From Alphaproteobacteria bacterium (GTDB lineage: Bacteria; Pseudomonadota; Alphaproteobacteria; UBA3830), in assembly GCA_025998775.1 (NCBI GenBank), contig BNWK01000056.1:1-8264 (forward strand): a stretch of DNA of 8,264 bases, read 5' to 3'. Each line of letters opens with the position of its first letter. Positions within the stretch are counted from its first letter, which is position 1. Below, one piece after another: positions 1-6,704 of the stretch. Made by a program: the position numbers and the translations under genes. The notes under the pieces are model-generated. The model worked only from the letters and a program-made list of their open reading frames with translations. It was not told the DNA's origin and did no database searches.

Positions 1-2
1 AA

Positions 3-62
3 AGATATAATGATGTGAAGAGCAGAATACTTCAAATAGAAAATCAAAGATTAGATCTCTGA
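3..62 (+). CDS. 3' end of an upstream gene (partial)
   Basis: The third + frame is open from the window edge to a TGA at 60-62 and gives 19 residues ending ILQIENQRLDL. The other two + frames hit stops within the first 20 bases. The fragment is polar with a heptad-like spacing of I/L residues (VKSRILQIENQRLDL), as at the end of a coiled coil. It lies 45 bases before the next start, matching the tight spacing of the following genes. Too little is visible to name the product, and it could be a chance open stretch. Confidence 0.4.
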   Translation, partial: RYNDVKSRILQIENQRLDL

Positions 63-74
63 AGGAAATGAAAA

Positions 75-86
75 TTATTTTTTAAC
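75..86 (+). promoter_or_regulatory. T-rich box TTATTTTTTAAC upstream of gene A
   Basis: TTATTTTTTAAC ends 21 bases before the ATG at 108. Nearly the same string, TTTATTTTTAAC, precedes gene D. Shorter versions precede B, C, E, F and D'. Recurrence only in front of starts suggests a promoter, initiator or 5' UTR signal. The function is inferred. Confidence 0.45.
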
Positions 87-107
87 ATCAACGAAAGCAA
101 TATCTAC

Positions 108-593
108 ATGGTCGGAATTTACGCAAAAATCAAAAATGGTTTGAATTGGTTGAAAGGAAAAGCAGCGAAGTATATCGCTCCTGTCGTCGGTGGACTTGGA
201 GATTTTGCAAACAGTGATCTCGTTCAGGGAGTTGCAGGACTCGTTACTCCAGCGTTGAACATGGCAATACCGGGCTTAGGAACGGGAATTAACACAGGTC
301 TATCGTGGACGGGTAAAGCAGGAGATATCGCTAACGGTTTAGCAGATGATTACAAACAGTATGGAGATGATTTCGGATTTACTGATATGTTCAAAAACGT
401 TAGTTCAGGGAAATACACAAAGAAGAAAATCGGTATGAAAAACCCTAAATCAGTAAGCTATGAAAGCCCTCAAGGAGGAGTTGATTTAGCAAAGAGACCT
501 GATGACTTACATCCGAGAATTAAACTCAAAGCTTTACCACCCGCGGAGGAAACAGAAGATCTCGTTCAGTCATACGTAGAAGAAGTCGATTAA
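108..593 (+). CDS. Small amphipathic structural protein, possibly pVI/pX-like (A)
   Basis: 161 residues. The N-terminus (about residues 3-25, IYAKIKNGLNWLKGKAAKYI) should form a basic amphipathic helix. A Gly/Ala-rich hydrophobic stretch follows (about 26-65), then a polar middle, a Lys-rich patch near 103-113 (KYTKKKIGMKNPK) and an acidic tail (EETEDLVQSYVEEVD). A short amphipathic/hydrophobic protein encoded beside the capsid gene recalls adenovirus pVI or pX and their adintovirus counterparts, which disrupt membranes or organise the core. The IPGLG at residues 54-58 fits the adenain-type cleavage pattern (M/I/L)XGX-G, but the match is short. The ATG at 108 is chosen because the T-rich box precedes it and it opens the amphipathic helix. 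The role is inferred from composition and position, not from recognised homology. Confidence 0.7.
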   Translation: MVGIYAKIKNGLNWLKGKAAKYIAPVVGGLGDFANSDLVQGVAGLVTPALNMAIPGLGTGINTGLSWTGKAGDIANGLADDYKQYGDDFGFTDMFKNVSSGKYTKKKIGMKNPKSVSYESPQGGVDLAKRPDDLHPRIKLKALPPAEETEDLVQSYVEEVD

Positions 594-610
594 CGCGAAC
601 GCAAACGAAA

Positions 611-626
611 TTTTTATTTTTCTCTT
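611..626 (+). promoter_or_regulatory. T-rich box upstream of the capsid gene
   Basis: TTTTTATTTTTCTCTT lies in the 54-base gap between A and B, 21 bases before the ATG at 648. It shares TTATTTTT with the boxes before A, C, D and F. The TCACTA just before the ATG (636-641) resembles a eukaryotic initiator, which is only suggestive. Confidence 0.4.
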
Positions 627-647
627 AAAAGAAACTCACTATCGATC

Positions 648-2465
648 ATGCAGAACAACCTACATAAGATTTTAACGTTGAATGAAGTCGGTTCAGTCAA
701 TCAACTCTTACAGAAATTTGACCCAAAGCTCGGAGTTAGTGAAGGAATTGGTAAATACAGCTATCTATCAGTTGAGAGTACATCTCCAAAACCTTACACA
801 CAACCAACCGAGATTACAATTCCCCTTACTAACTCAAACGTTGACATTGTTGAATTTCATCGATCATTCTTTACACTCTGGTTAGATGTTTGGTTAAATA
901 TATGGGTACCCGACAATGACTTTGATGCATTCTTCTTGGATGTCGGAGGTGGATATAACGATATTGTGACTAAATATATTGAAGATCTCGATTTATTCTT
1001 CGTAGGATTTAAGAACGCTACTGATTGCATTGATTCTTACAAACTACAGCACAACGGAGTAGATATCGGAACAACAATGCAGAATCGAGCTACTATCGAA
1101 TCGTTTTTGTACAATCAGATGAAACCTCAGATTGAGAAGAGTAATAAGCACGGATCATATTCGCTGTGGGAAGATGTTGTGAAGGGTGATGAAAGTGTTT
1201 GTGGAGTATTTCTGACTTACGCACAACTGCGAACACAACTAACTGCGGATAATCACAGACTTCACATACAATTTCCTGTAACGATCGGGTTTGATATGCT
1301 TCTACCACTACAAGGATTTAATTTATTCCCTAATGCTCTCTTCGGAGATCTTTCGTTAGTGATTAAGGTCAATCCGAACGCGCTCGTGTGGGCAAGTACA
1401 GATCCTCAAAGATTTCTCGTCGAAAGAATTAGATATAAATTTGTACCAACGCCTAACGAGGCGAATTTCCAGTTTGCCGAGTGCACTGTTCAGAATCTTG
1501 AGCAAATTCTTCGTGCACGCAACTTTAGTCATAGATTTACTCAAGCTCGCGTTCAGGGTATGGCAAGAGGTCACATCTACGCTGTTGACAACGGAGGAGG
1601 TAAATTTTCAGGTAGTTATCCTTGTTTACCTTTGCGTATGGACCCTGACTGCCTTATTACTCGCTCAGCTGTGTCGACAATCATGGGATTCTCGTTGAAG
1701 GATTCGGTTAAGCAAGCTCTTGCACAATACTATGCTACTATTCCCTTCGTAGTTCCCTCAGAACGCATTTTCATTCAAGCATTTAGCGCAGGTCCCTCAG
1801 CAAGTGGTTTAAATTCAGCAATGAACATCCCACTCATCAATGCGAAAGAGATTATCGGATTATTCCCGCGCACACCGAACGATTTAACGTGTTTCAGGAA
1901 TCCTGAGTATCATCATCTAATGTTAACTTTGTTGAATAGAAATTTCCCTCAGAAAGGATGTAACAGCAACTCTACAGAATTTTACAGAATGGAATTAGAG
2001 TCTTGCAATCTCGATACTATTTTATGTCCAACGCAATCGTTTGAGAATAGTTATCTTAAGAAAACTTGTCCGTACTATCCTATGAGACAACGTTGCAGTG
2101 AAGACGACACAGATTTCCTTATGATTTTTAACTTAGAGAGACAATCAAGTAATGCGTTTTTCTCTGATCCTGTGAATAGCTCGAACGAATCAATTACTTT
2201 AACTGGAAGTCCTCAAGTGCAAGGAATACAAGATGCTGAACATAAAACAGGAGGAGACACATACTATTATCTCAATGCTGAAGACGATCAAGTTGACGAT
2301 GAAGCTCATCACAATCACACAGCTCCCATCCTCGCAATCGTCTCTGATACATTCTGGTTGTTCACGACTACTGATAGACCTGTATACGAGATTTCAGCGG
2401 GATGGAACGAAACACTTGGAAAACACTATCCTGACGTTCTGAGACGACTAAGCGGGTCGGGTTAA
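648..2465 (+). CDS. Putative double jelly-roll major capsid protein (B)
   Basis: 605 residues, within the usual size of Polinton/adintovirus major capsid (hexon-like) proteins. An N-terminal arm leads to a first beta-rich domain with an early polar-hydrophobic strand pair (about 55-90, EITIPLTNSNVDIVEFHRSF). Next come HNGVDI (135-140), a helical insertion (about 142-180) and the strand run RLHIQFPVTIGFDMLLP (204-220). A second domain runs from about 260. It contains LINAKEIIGLFPR (396-408), FRNPEYHHLMLTL (416-428) and FYRMELESCNLDTI (445-458), which I read as the NP...FP...FY...LD block typical of these capsid proteins. It is the longest gene here and sits between small structural genes, as expected for a morphogenesis module. 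The family call is by pattern recognition. No enzyme motifs are seen. The ORF is intact with a single ATG choice at 648. Confidence 0.7.
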   Translation: MQNNLHKILTLNEVGSVNQLLQKFDPKLGVSEGIGKYSYLSVESTSPKPYTQPTEITIPLTNSNVDIVEFHRSFFTLWLDVWLNIWVPDNDFDAFFLDVGGGYNDIVTKYIEDLDLFFVGFKNATDCIDSYKLQHNGVDIGTTMQNRATIESFLYNQMKPQIEKSNKHGSYSLWEDVVKGDESVCGVFLTYAQLRTQLTADNHRLHIQFPVTIGFDMLLPLQGFNLFPNALFGDLSLVIKVNPNALVWASTDPQRFLVERIRYKFVPTPNEANFQFAECTVQNLEQILRARNFSHRFTQARVQGMARGHIYAVDNGGGKFSGSYPCLPLRMDPDCLITRSAVSTIMGFSLKDSVKQALAQYYATIPFVVPSERIFIQAFSAGPSASGLNSAMNIPLINAKEIIGLFPRTPNDLTCFRNPEYHHLMLTLLNRNFPQKGCNSNSTEFYRMELESCNLDTILCPTQSFENSYLKKTCPYYPMRQRCSEDDTDFLMIFNLERQSSNAFFSDPVNSSNESITLTGSPQVQGIQDAEHKTGGDTYYYLNAEDDQVDDEAHHNHTAPILAIVSDTFWLFTTTDRPVYEISAGWNETLGKHYPDVLRRLSGSG

Positions 2466-2590
2466 CGTGAATTATAGTCGAAAACGAGGGTCGGAAGAAT
2501 TCGGCCGGGCTTAAATATCAACGATTTTGATGAAAATGAGCTCGGGAGATTTCTCACGGGCGTTTTTTAAATTGATGAAAATCCTTGCTT

Positions 2591-2602
2591 GGCAGATCTG
2601 CC
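2591..2602. repeat. 12-bp perfect palindrome GGCAGATCTGCC
   Basis: GGCAGATCTGCC equals its own reverse complement. It lies in the B-C spacer and is GC-rich against an AT-rich background. It could be a dimeric protein-binding site or a hairpin base. No function is known to me. Confidence 0.5.
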
Positions 2603-2632
2603 GTGGAACAATTTTGATGAAATTTCTTTGGG

Positions 2633-2646
2633 ATGTAAATTTACAT
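2633..2646. repeat. 14-bp perfect palindrome ATGTAAATTTACAT
   Basis: ATGTAAATTTACAT is its own reverse complement. It lies 43 bases before the start of C and 31 bases after the other palindrome. Its AT-rich core and position suggest a binding site for a dimeric regulator, but this is inferred. Confidence 0.5.
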
Positions 2647-2672
2647 GTCAACGTTTTTGATCGAATTAATGC

Positions 2673-2683
2673 TTTTATTTTTG
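2673..2683 (+). promoter_or_regulatory. T-rich box upstream of gene C
   Basis: TTTTATTTTTG ends five bases before the ATG at 2689. It matches the boxes of the other structural genes and supports 2689 as the true start instead of the in-frame ATG at 2527. Confidence 0.45.
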
Positions 2684-2688
2684 TAGAA

Positions 2689-3579
2689 ATGGTAGGAGAG
2701 TATAGCAAGAGTGATTTAATACTTAGAAGTTTAAAGCGAAAATATCCATACGATAATGTTGAATTAACTCTGAAAAAACCAAAAATAATTTACAATCAAT
2801 CAACGTTGGGACTACCACCTGAGATGACTTCGTGGATGAATTCAGTAATGAAATCGCAATCACAATCGCAAACTCAATCGCAAAAGCAGAACATTTACGC
2901 AGACGCAAGAGATACTTCAAATACGATAGGTAATGTGAACTCTGGTATCAGTGCGGGCACAAGCATAATATCAAAAGCTTCAAAAGCAGTTGATTTAGCG
3001 AAGGATATCGGCATAGGTGTTCCTCAGACAGTATCTACATTAGCAACTACCGCAAGCGAAATTGGTAAAGTCGCAGGACCTGTGCTCGGCGCAGTCGGCG
3101 CAGCTGCATCGGGAGTAAGTTTAGGATTTGATATTGCAAACGCGAAGAAGGAAGGAAAAGTTACATTCGACAATGCAATGAAGATGGCTGATGATGGAAC
3201 AGGTTTAGTAGCAGGTATCGCAGGAATGTTACCCGGACCGGGCACAGCTGTGGGTGTAGCGTTGAATGTCGGTGAAAAAATAGTAACAGCTCCCTTCAAA
3301 GCTTATCATGCAGTGAAAGAAGAAGAGAAAAGAGAAGGAGTGAAACATCTATCAGCGGGTAAATGGGTGAGGACTGTGTTAGGTGAGTTTACTCCCAAGT
3401 GGTGGTCGTTGGACATAGGAAGTAAAGAGTGGAAGGATTATTGGAAGGAAGATAAAGCGAAGAGAAAAGCTGCTGCAGAACAGAGAAAGAAAGAAAAAGC
3501 TGAGAGAAAAGCTGAGCGTAAAGAGATATGGAAACATGGAACATCAAAGCAGAAAGCTTATGATTTCTTCTTTGGGTAA
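2689..3579 (+). CDS. Gly/Ala-rich structural protein with charged basic tail (C)
   Basis: 296 residues from the ATG at 2689; an upstream in-frame ATG at 2527 would add 54 residues but lies in the spacer and lacks the T-rich box. The N-terminus is basic (about 11-32). A polar run of alternating Ser/Gln spans 56-67. Residues 105-150 and 165-205 are Gly/Ala/Val-rich and could be membrane-active helices. After PKWW (236-239) the tail (about 246-283) is a charged helix full of Lys/Arg/Glu, ending IWKHGT...YDFFFG. The MLPGPG at 180-185 includes an adenain-like LPGPG site. The design suggests an internal capsid protein touching membrane or DNA, as adenovirus pVI or core proteins do; I do not recognise a specific family. 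A second copy of its C-terminal 166 residues occurs at 6731-7234, so the conserved functional part is probably the hydrophobic-charged half. D follows after 37 bases. Confidence 0.7.
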   Translation: MVGEYSKSDLILRSLKRKYPYDNVELTLKKPKIIYNQSTLGLPPEMTSWMNSVMKSQSQSQTQSQKQNIYADARDTSNTIGNVNSGISAGTSIISKASKAVDLAKDIGIGVPQTVSTLATTASEIGKVAGPVLGAVGAAASGVSLGFDIANAKKEGKVTFDNAMKMADDGTGLVAGIAGMLPGPGTAVGVALNVGEKIVTAPFKAYHAVKEEEKREGVKHLSAGKWVRTVLGEFTPKWWSLDIGSKEWKDYWKEDKAKRKAAAEQRKKEKAERKAERKEIWKHGTSKQKAYDFFFG

Positions 3580-3595
3580 TTCATTGATGTCATCG

Positions 3596-3607
3596 TTTAT
3601 TTTTAAC
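3596..3607 (+). promoter_or_regulatory. TTTATTTTTAAC box upstream of gene D
   Basis: TTTATTTTTAAC ends nine bases before the ATG at 3617. The same TTTAAC-N9-ATG spacing occurs before E and D'. This identical spacing at three starts makes a promoter/initiator role more credible than base composition alone. Confidence 0.5.
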
Positions 3608-3616
3608 GCAAATGAA

Positions 3617-4222
3617 ATGACTGTTGTTCAAAAAGAATATTTCACAGTTCAGTCTCACGTCGATGTGGATACACCTGATGATTCTTTACCAACTCCTATC
3701 TATCCTGAACCTCCTCCGTTCGATAATCCTACGAAAATTCCTTCCGCACTAACTCATGATCACTCACCCTTGGTAGGAGAAGAGTTATTACTTACCGATA
3801 AGCCCATAGCAGTAGAGAATCTTCCTCAATGGTTTGTCAACTCATCCGCTAAATATAAAAAAATAGTGAGAGTATTAGGTGCAACTGTCAATTGGGTTAA
3901 TCAAGAAGATTATGTGTTCAGCGATCCTGTTCCTCCCAATCCAGGCTATCGACTGTTTAGCAACATCGTTACAAACGCAAACGTTGTACTACAGACTAAC
4001 ACTATGAATGAGAGACGTAAAACAAAACGAATTATTGGAAAGGAAGGATTTGTGATGATGGTAAACAATTACAATAGTGTGAAAGAATTTGACATCACTA
4101 ACGAAAACATCAGAGAAATTCAATTCTTTCTTCGTCCTTGGCATTCCTATACGGATAACATTGACACATCTCCGATCGATTTCGTTTGCGAATTAGAGTT
4201 ACTGCTTATCGACGATTCCTGA
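3617..4222 (+). CDS. Putative penton/minor capsid protein (D)
   Basis: 201 residues starting [11 protein letters not shown]. The frame is open from an ATG at 3536 inside C, but 3617 is chosen because the duplicate D' starts with the matching MSVVKKEYLTV and both have TTTAAC nine bases upstream. A Pro/Asp-rich segment (about 17-42) follows the N-terminus. The core has [24 protein letters not shown] (69-92; W72, F73, K79, Y80 kept in D') and [13 protein letters not shown] (108-120). The end alternates polar and hydrophobic residues like closing beta strands ([13 protein letters not shown]). Size and beta pattern fit a single jelly-roll vertex protein, and the gene directly precedes two fibre genes, as expected of a penton base. 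No close homologue is recognised, so it could be another fibre-anchoring protein. Confidence 0.6.
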   Translation: MTVVQKEYFTVQSHVDVDTPDDSLPTPIYPEPPPFDNPTKIPSALTHDHSPLVGEELLLTDKPIAVENLPQWFVNSSAKYKKIVRVLGATVNWVNQEDYVFSDPVPPNPGYRLFSNIVTNANVVLQTNTMNERRKTKRIIGKEGFVMMVNNYNSVKEFDITNENIREIQFFLRPWHSYTDNIDTSPIDFVCELELLLIDDS

Positions 4223-4226
4223 AAAA

Positions 4227-4232
4227 TTTAAC
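4227..4232 (+). promoter_or_regulatory. TTTAAC box upstream of gene E
   Basis: TTTAAC sits in the 19-base gap between D and E, exactly nine bases before the ATG at 4242, as before D and D'. It lacks the longer TTATTTTT part. Confidence 0.45.
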
Positions 4233-4241
4233 AGTGATGAA

Positions 4242-4769
4242 ATGAACCGCGTCGTTGAGTCTGTGAATGGAAAAACTGGAGTAATCACAATAAAATCTGC
4301 TGATGATTCCATGATAATTAACAACACAGGAACGTATATCACATTACAGTCAACAGGAGGATCAGGAACGCAAGGTCCACCAGGTCCGAAAGGAGATAAA
4401 GGAGATAAAGGAGATACAGGAGTGAAAGGAGATAAGGGAGATAAAGGAGATATAGGAGTGAAAGGAGATAAGGGAGATAAAGGAGATACAGGAACGAAAG
4501 GAGATAAGGGAGACAAAGGTGATGTAGGTAGTGTAGCAGACTTTGATGGAAATCTTCACACGTCTGAAACGTTGAATTTGACTGGTGAAAAGGGATTGTT
4601 TCTGACTACTGCGAGCGATGCAAATCACGGTGGAACAGTGACTTGGAGATGTTGGGATACACACGATGGAACATACGGAAGTCTACAGAACATAGAAATT
4701 AAAGTTTCAGATTACTGTATCGAATTCAAAAAAGGAAACGGAGCACGAGCAGAACTTGTTTTTTCTTGA
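4242..4769 (+). CDS. Collagen-like fibre protein (E)
   Basis: 175 residues. The N-terminal part contains [13 protein letters not shown] (5-17), shared with F and resembling the VNGKTG motif of many phage tail fibres. A run of about 19 uninterrupted Gly-X-Y triplets (42-98) follows, dominated by GDK and opening GPPGPK; it should form a trimeric collagen helix. A C-terminal globular domain of about 75 residues (99-175) carries two Cys and several aromatics. It includes [15 protein letters not shown] and may be a receptor-binding or trimerising head. No signal peptide is visible, so it is more likely a virion spike than a secreted matrix protein. It sits between the penton candidate and the larger fibre F. 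The triplet array is encoded by a 36-bp tandem repeat and so probably varies in length. A collagen-like shaft is clear; spike function is inferred. Confidence 0.8.
   Translation: MNRVVESVNGKTGVITIKSADDSMIINNTGTYITLQSTGGSGTQGPPGPKGDKGDKGDTGVKGDKGDKGDIGVKGDKGDKGDTGTKGDKGDKGDVGSVADFDGNLHTSETLNLTGEKGLFLTTASDANHGGTVTWRCWDTHDGTYGSLQNIEIKVSDYCIEFKKGNGARAELVFS
4392..4535 (+). repeat. Four tandem 36-bp units coding collagen triplets
   Basis: Four consecutive 36-bp units encode [16 protein letters not shown] dodecapeptides (residues 51-98 of E). The last unit is more diverged (GDV GSV). Within each unit GGAGATAA(A/G) repeats every nine bases. Such arrays expand and contract by slippage or unequal recombination, which would change shaft length in steps of 12 residues. 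Confidence 0.85.
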
Positions 4770-4786
4770 TGACGAACGTCGATGAA

Positions 4787-4800
4787 TTATTTTTATTTGT
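4787..4800 (+). promoter_or_regulatory. T-rich box upstream of gene F
   Basis: TTATTTTTATTTGT ends five bases before the ATG at 4806, in the 36-base E-F gap. It shares TTATTTTT with the boxes of A, B, C and D but lacks AAC. Confidence 0.45.
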
Positions 4801-4805
4801 CATAA

Positions 4806-6278
4806 ATGACTTACTCTTACGCAATTAATCGAGGAATACCAATCGTCGAATCTATAAATGGTAAATCAGGAGTGGTAAACATGATAGGTTCAGAATCGAT
4901 GTTAGTAAAGAACACTCGAGATGGAATAAGACTTGAAGTTCATCCTGATATTGTCGAAGGAATCGGTGGAGGAGGTAGTAGCAGTGATAGTAATCACGCT
5001 GGTGAAGGAACATATAGCATAGCTTTGGGATACGATACTATAGCTACAGGACGTAATGGAATTGCTGTCGGTCGTGGAAATCATGTGATAGGAGATGATT
5101 CTTCAGCGTTCGGGACTGGTAGTACTGTTAATGCGCTGAACAGTATAGTATTAGGGAATGGAGTAGAATGCACAGAAAATAACCAAATTGTCATCGGAGG
5201 GATAGATCAAAATAATATAATAATCAGTGGAAGTTTGTCCGTACCAAGTATTGGTGGATCATCAGAGGGAGGACTTCCGATTTCGACTGTGGATGGTAAA
5301 CCATTACTTATCCAACCTATGAATTATCAACCGAAAGTAGTCATAGGAGGAAATTATTACGGAAATGCAGGTAATGCTCCTTCGACTAACGAGAGTCTTA
5401 AAGTCTATGGACGTACAACACTTGAAGGAAATCTGAATATTGGTTCAAGCGGAAGTGATAAAAAATTGTATTTGAACGGAAATGAAATCACTGGGGATAA
5501 TGGTCATCCTGGTGGAGGAGAGTATAGTATTTGTTTAGGTAGTGATAGCACTGTCACAGGTGAAGGTAGCGTAGCAGTTGGTAATAATAACACAGTCAGC
5601 GGAGGATATAGTTTTGCTGTAGGAGACGGTAATATAGTAAATAAAGATAGAAGCTTTGCTTTAGGTAATAACAATGTGGTTGACGGAGAGAATAGTATTG
5701 CAATTGGATTTGGAATTGCTGAAAATAATGGACTTGGAGATAACGCAATTCATTTAGGAGGACAAGTCCATACTGTTATTATCAAAGGAAAAGCAACGAT
5801 AGGAATCAATGATGAAGAGAATTTAACTGTAATCGGAAAAACGACCATAGGTGACGACAGTATTGATGGAAGTTTGGAAGTACTCGGTGAAGCAAGAATT
5901 GGTAGAGATGGAACAGAAACTACAAATCTCCGCGTTTATGGAAAATCAGAAATTCCCGGTTATAGAAAAATAGTAAATCCAACATCAACAGCACAAGATA
6001 CCGGTGAGACTTGCTTCGGCAAAACTGTGTACATCAAACTATGGGAAGGTTACGCGGATGGTTTAGTGGAAGTTCAAAATTTTTTCCCAACGAACGATTC
6101 GAAGTTTGTATTGGTCGGAGGGTACGATACGACATCAGTTCCGATTCCCTTCTACGGAGCATCTAATTACAAATGTCTTATAACTAAAGGGGGTACTTCG
6201 TTGATGGTAGATTTAGCTGCTACCAGCTCAGGAGCACCTCGTGAAGTAAAGGCCTGGGTGAAATACGCTGATGACTGA
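4806..6278 (+). CDS. Large trimeric fibre with YadA-head-like repeats (F)
   Basis: 490 residues. The N-terminus has VESINGKSGVV (14-24), matching E and probably a docking domain, then a Gly/Ser-rich linker (54-62). Two blocks of about 14-residue repeats of the SIALG...G type follow: 70-121 (SIALGYDTIATG, GIAVGRGN, SIVLGNG) and 240-303 (SICLGSDSTVTG, SVAVGNN, SFAVGDG, SFALGNN, SIAIGFG). These match the left-handed beta-roll head repeats of bacterial trimeric autotransporters such as YadA. Between and after them are LKVYGRTTLEGNLNIG and LEVLGEARIG-like beta-helical segments (198-213, 340-385). The C-terminal ~100 residues (390-490) are non-repetitive and likely form the receptor-binding tip. 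No signal peptide or outer-membrane anchor is present, so it is not an autotransporter. The gene is intact and follows E by 36 bases. The fibre role is well supported by architecture; the ligand is unknown. Confidence 0.8.
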   Translation: MTYSYAINRGIPIVESINGKSGVVNMIGSESMLVKNTRDGIRLEVHPDIVEGIGGGGSSSDSNHAGEGTYSIALGYDTIATGRNGIAVGRGNHVIGDDSSAFGTGSTVNALNSIVLGNGVECTENNQIVIGGIDQNNIIISGSLSVPSIGGSSEGGLPISTVDGKPLLIQPMNYQPKVVIGGNYYGNAGNAPSTNESLKVYGRTTLEGNLNIGSSGSDKKLYLNGNEITGDNGHPGGGEYSICLGSDSTVTGEGSVAVGNNNTVSGGYSFAVGDGNIVNKDRSFALGNNNVVDGENSIAIGFGIAENNGLGDNAIHLGGQVHTVIIKGKATIGINDEENLTVIGKTTIGDDSIDGSLEVLGEARIGRDGTETTNLRVYGKSEIPGYRKIVNPTSTAQDTGETCFGKTVYIKLWEGYADGLVEVQNFFPTNDSKFVLVGGYDTTSVPIPFYGASNYKCLITKGGTSLMVDLAATSSGAPREVKAWVKYADD

Positions 6279-6365
6279 GAGAAGTTCGTAAATATTTTTG
6301 AGTTTTAGTGAAAGTCGTTAGTGAAAATCGTGAAAATTTAACAAGGACGGATTTCCGACCTCGTT

Positions 6366-6455
6366 TTGAAATCGTGTTTTCGCTGGTGGTTCATGAATGA
6401 AAATCGTGAAAAGTGTGCTATCCGAGAAACCGGAGGGCTATTGAAATCGTGTTTT
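6366..6455 (+). repeat. Direct repeat pair TTGAAATCGTGTTTT
   Basis: TTGAAATCGTGTTTT occurs at 6366-6380 and again at 6441-6455, 75 bases apart. Each copy is followed by TTCGCTG and then TGAAAAT(C/T)GTGA, so the repeated unit is about 45-50 bases with small differences. This suggests an old local duplication. Confidence 0.6.
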
Positions 6456-6503
6456 CTGTTTTCGCTGTTGAGTGAAAATTGTGATTTCACACTGACTCAA
6501 ATC

Positions 6504-6704
6504 TTATCTGAGGTCGTTTTTGACCTTCTCAAATGTCATCTGACATTTTATTTAGCTGATTTTCTCTCATAGTTGATTGACTCAAAAGGCTCATTTTCGA
6601 CCGAAGTTTAGTGATTTTTAGCGGTTTCGAGGGTGAATTCCGTTAAGGCCAGTCGTTTTTGGACCACTTTGACTCAACATGACATTTATTTCGACCTCAG
6701 ATAA
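6504..6704. repeat. Nested inverted repeats (TTATCTGAGGTCG / CGACCTCAGATAA)
   Basis: TTATCTGAGGTCG at 6504-6516 is the exact reverse complement of 6692-6704. Inside that pair, AAATGTCAT at 6531-6539 is the exact reverse complement of 6679-6687. The left arm also contains a tight hairpin, AAATGTCA-TC-TGACATTT, at 6531-6548. Spacing within the arms differs, so they are diverged. This is the kind of structure seen in short inverted-repeat elements, but no target duplication was found. Confidence 0.6.

Larger units (their letters stand above)
2466..2688. other. Intergenic spacer with palindromes and short direct repeats
   Basis: 223 bases between B and C, the only long gap in the A-F block. It contains two perfect palindromes and three spaced copies of TTGATGAAA(A/T)T at 2527-2537, 2572-2582 and 2614-2624. 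The first 50 bases are unusually rich in CG steps (AACGAGGGTCGG, TTCGGCCGGGC). The reading frame of C is open back to an ATG at 2527, but that extension has no matching signal and its composition is unlike a protein. I treat the whole stretch as a control or transcript-end region for B and C. Confidence 0.5.

Noticed and set aside
2527..2688. 54-residue N-terminal extension of gene C from the ATG at 2527
   Set aside because: It lies in the repeat/palindrome spacer, its residues (LMK repeats) come from the DNA repeats, and the T-rich box directly precedes 2689.
2865..2890. CRISPR-like or prion-like repeat at the Ser/Gln run of C
   Set aside because: It is a short in-frame CAATCG codon repeat inside a gene with no spacers, and is absent from the retained part of C'.
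3024..3299. Minus-strand ORF opposite gene C
   Set aside because: Its Ala/Pro-rich composition mirrors the Gly/Ala codons of C, which has clear protein conservation with C'.
3536..3616. Earlier start for D inside the end of C
   Set aside because: The copy D' aligns with D only from MTVVQKEY onwards, and the TTTAAC box points to 3617.
4199..4664. Long minus-strand ORFs opposite the collagen repeat
   Set aside because: The Pro/Ser and Ile/Ser repeats are antisense shadows of the 36-bp array with no start signal.
6366..6572. 68-residue + ORF in the repeat region
   Set aside because: It is built from the direct repeats, has no upstream box and shows no recognisable protein pattern.
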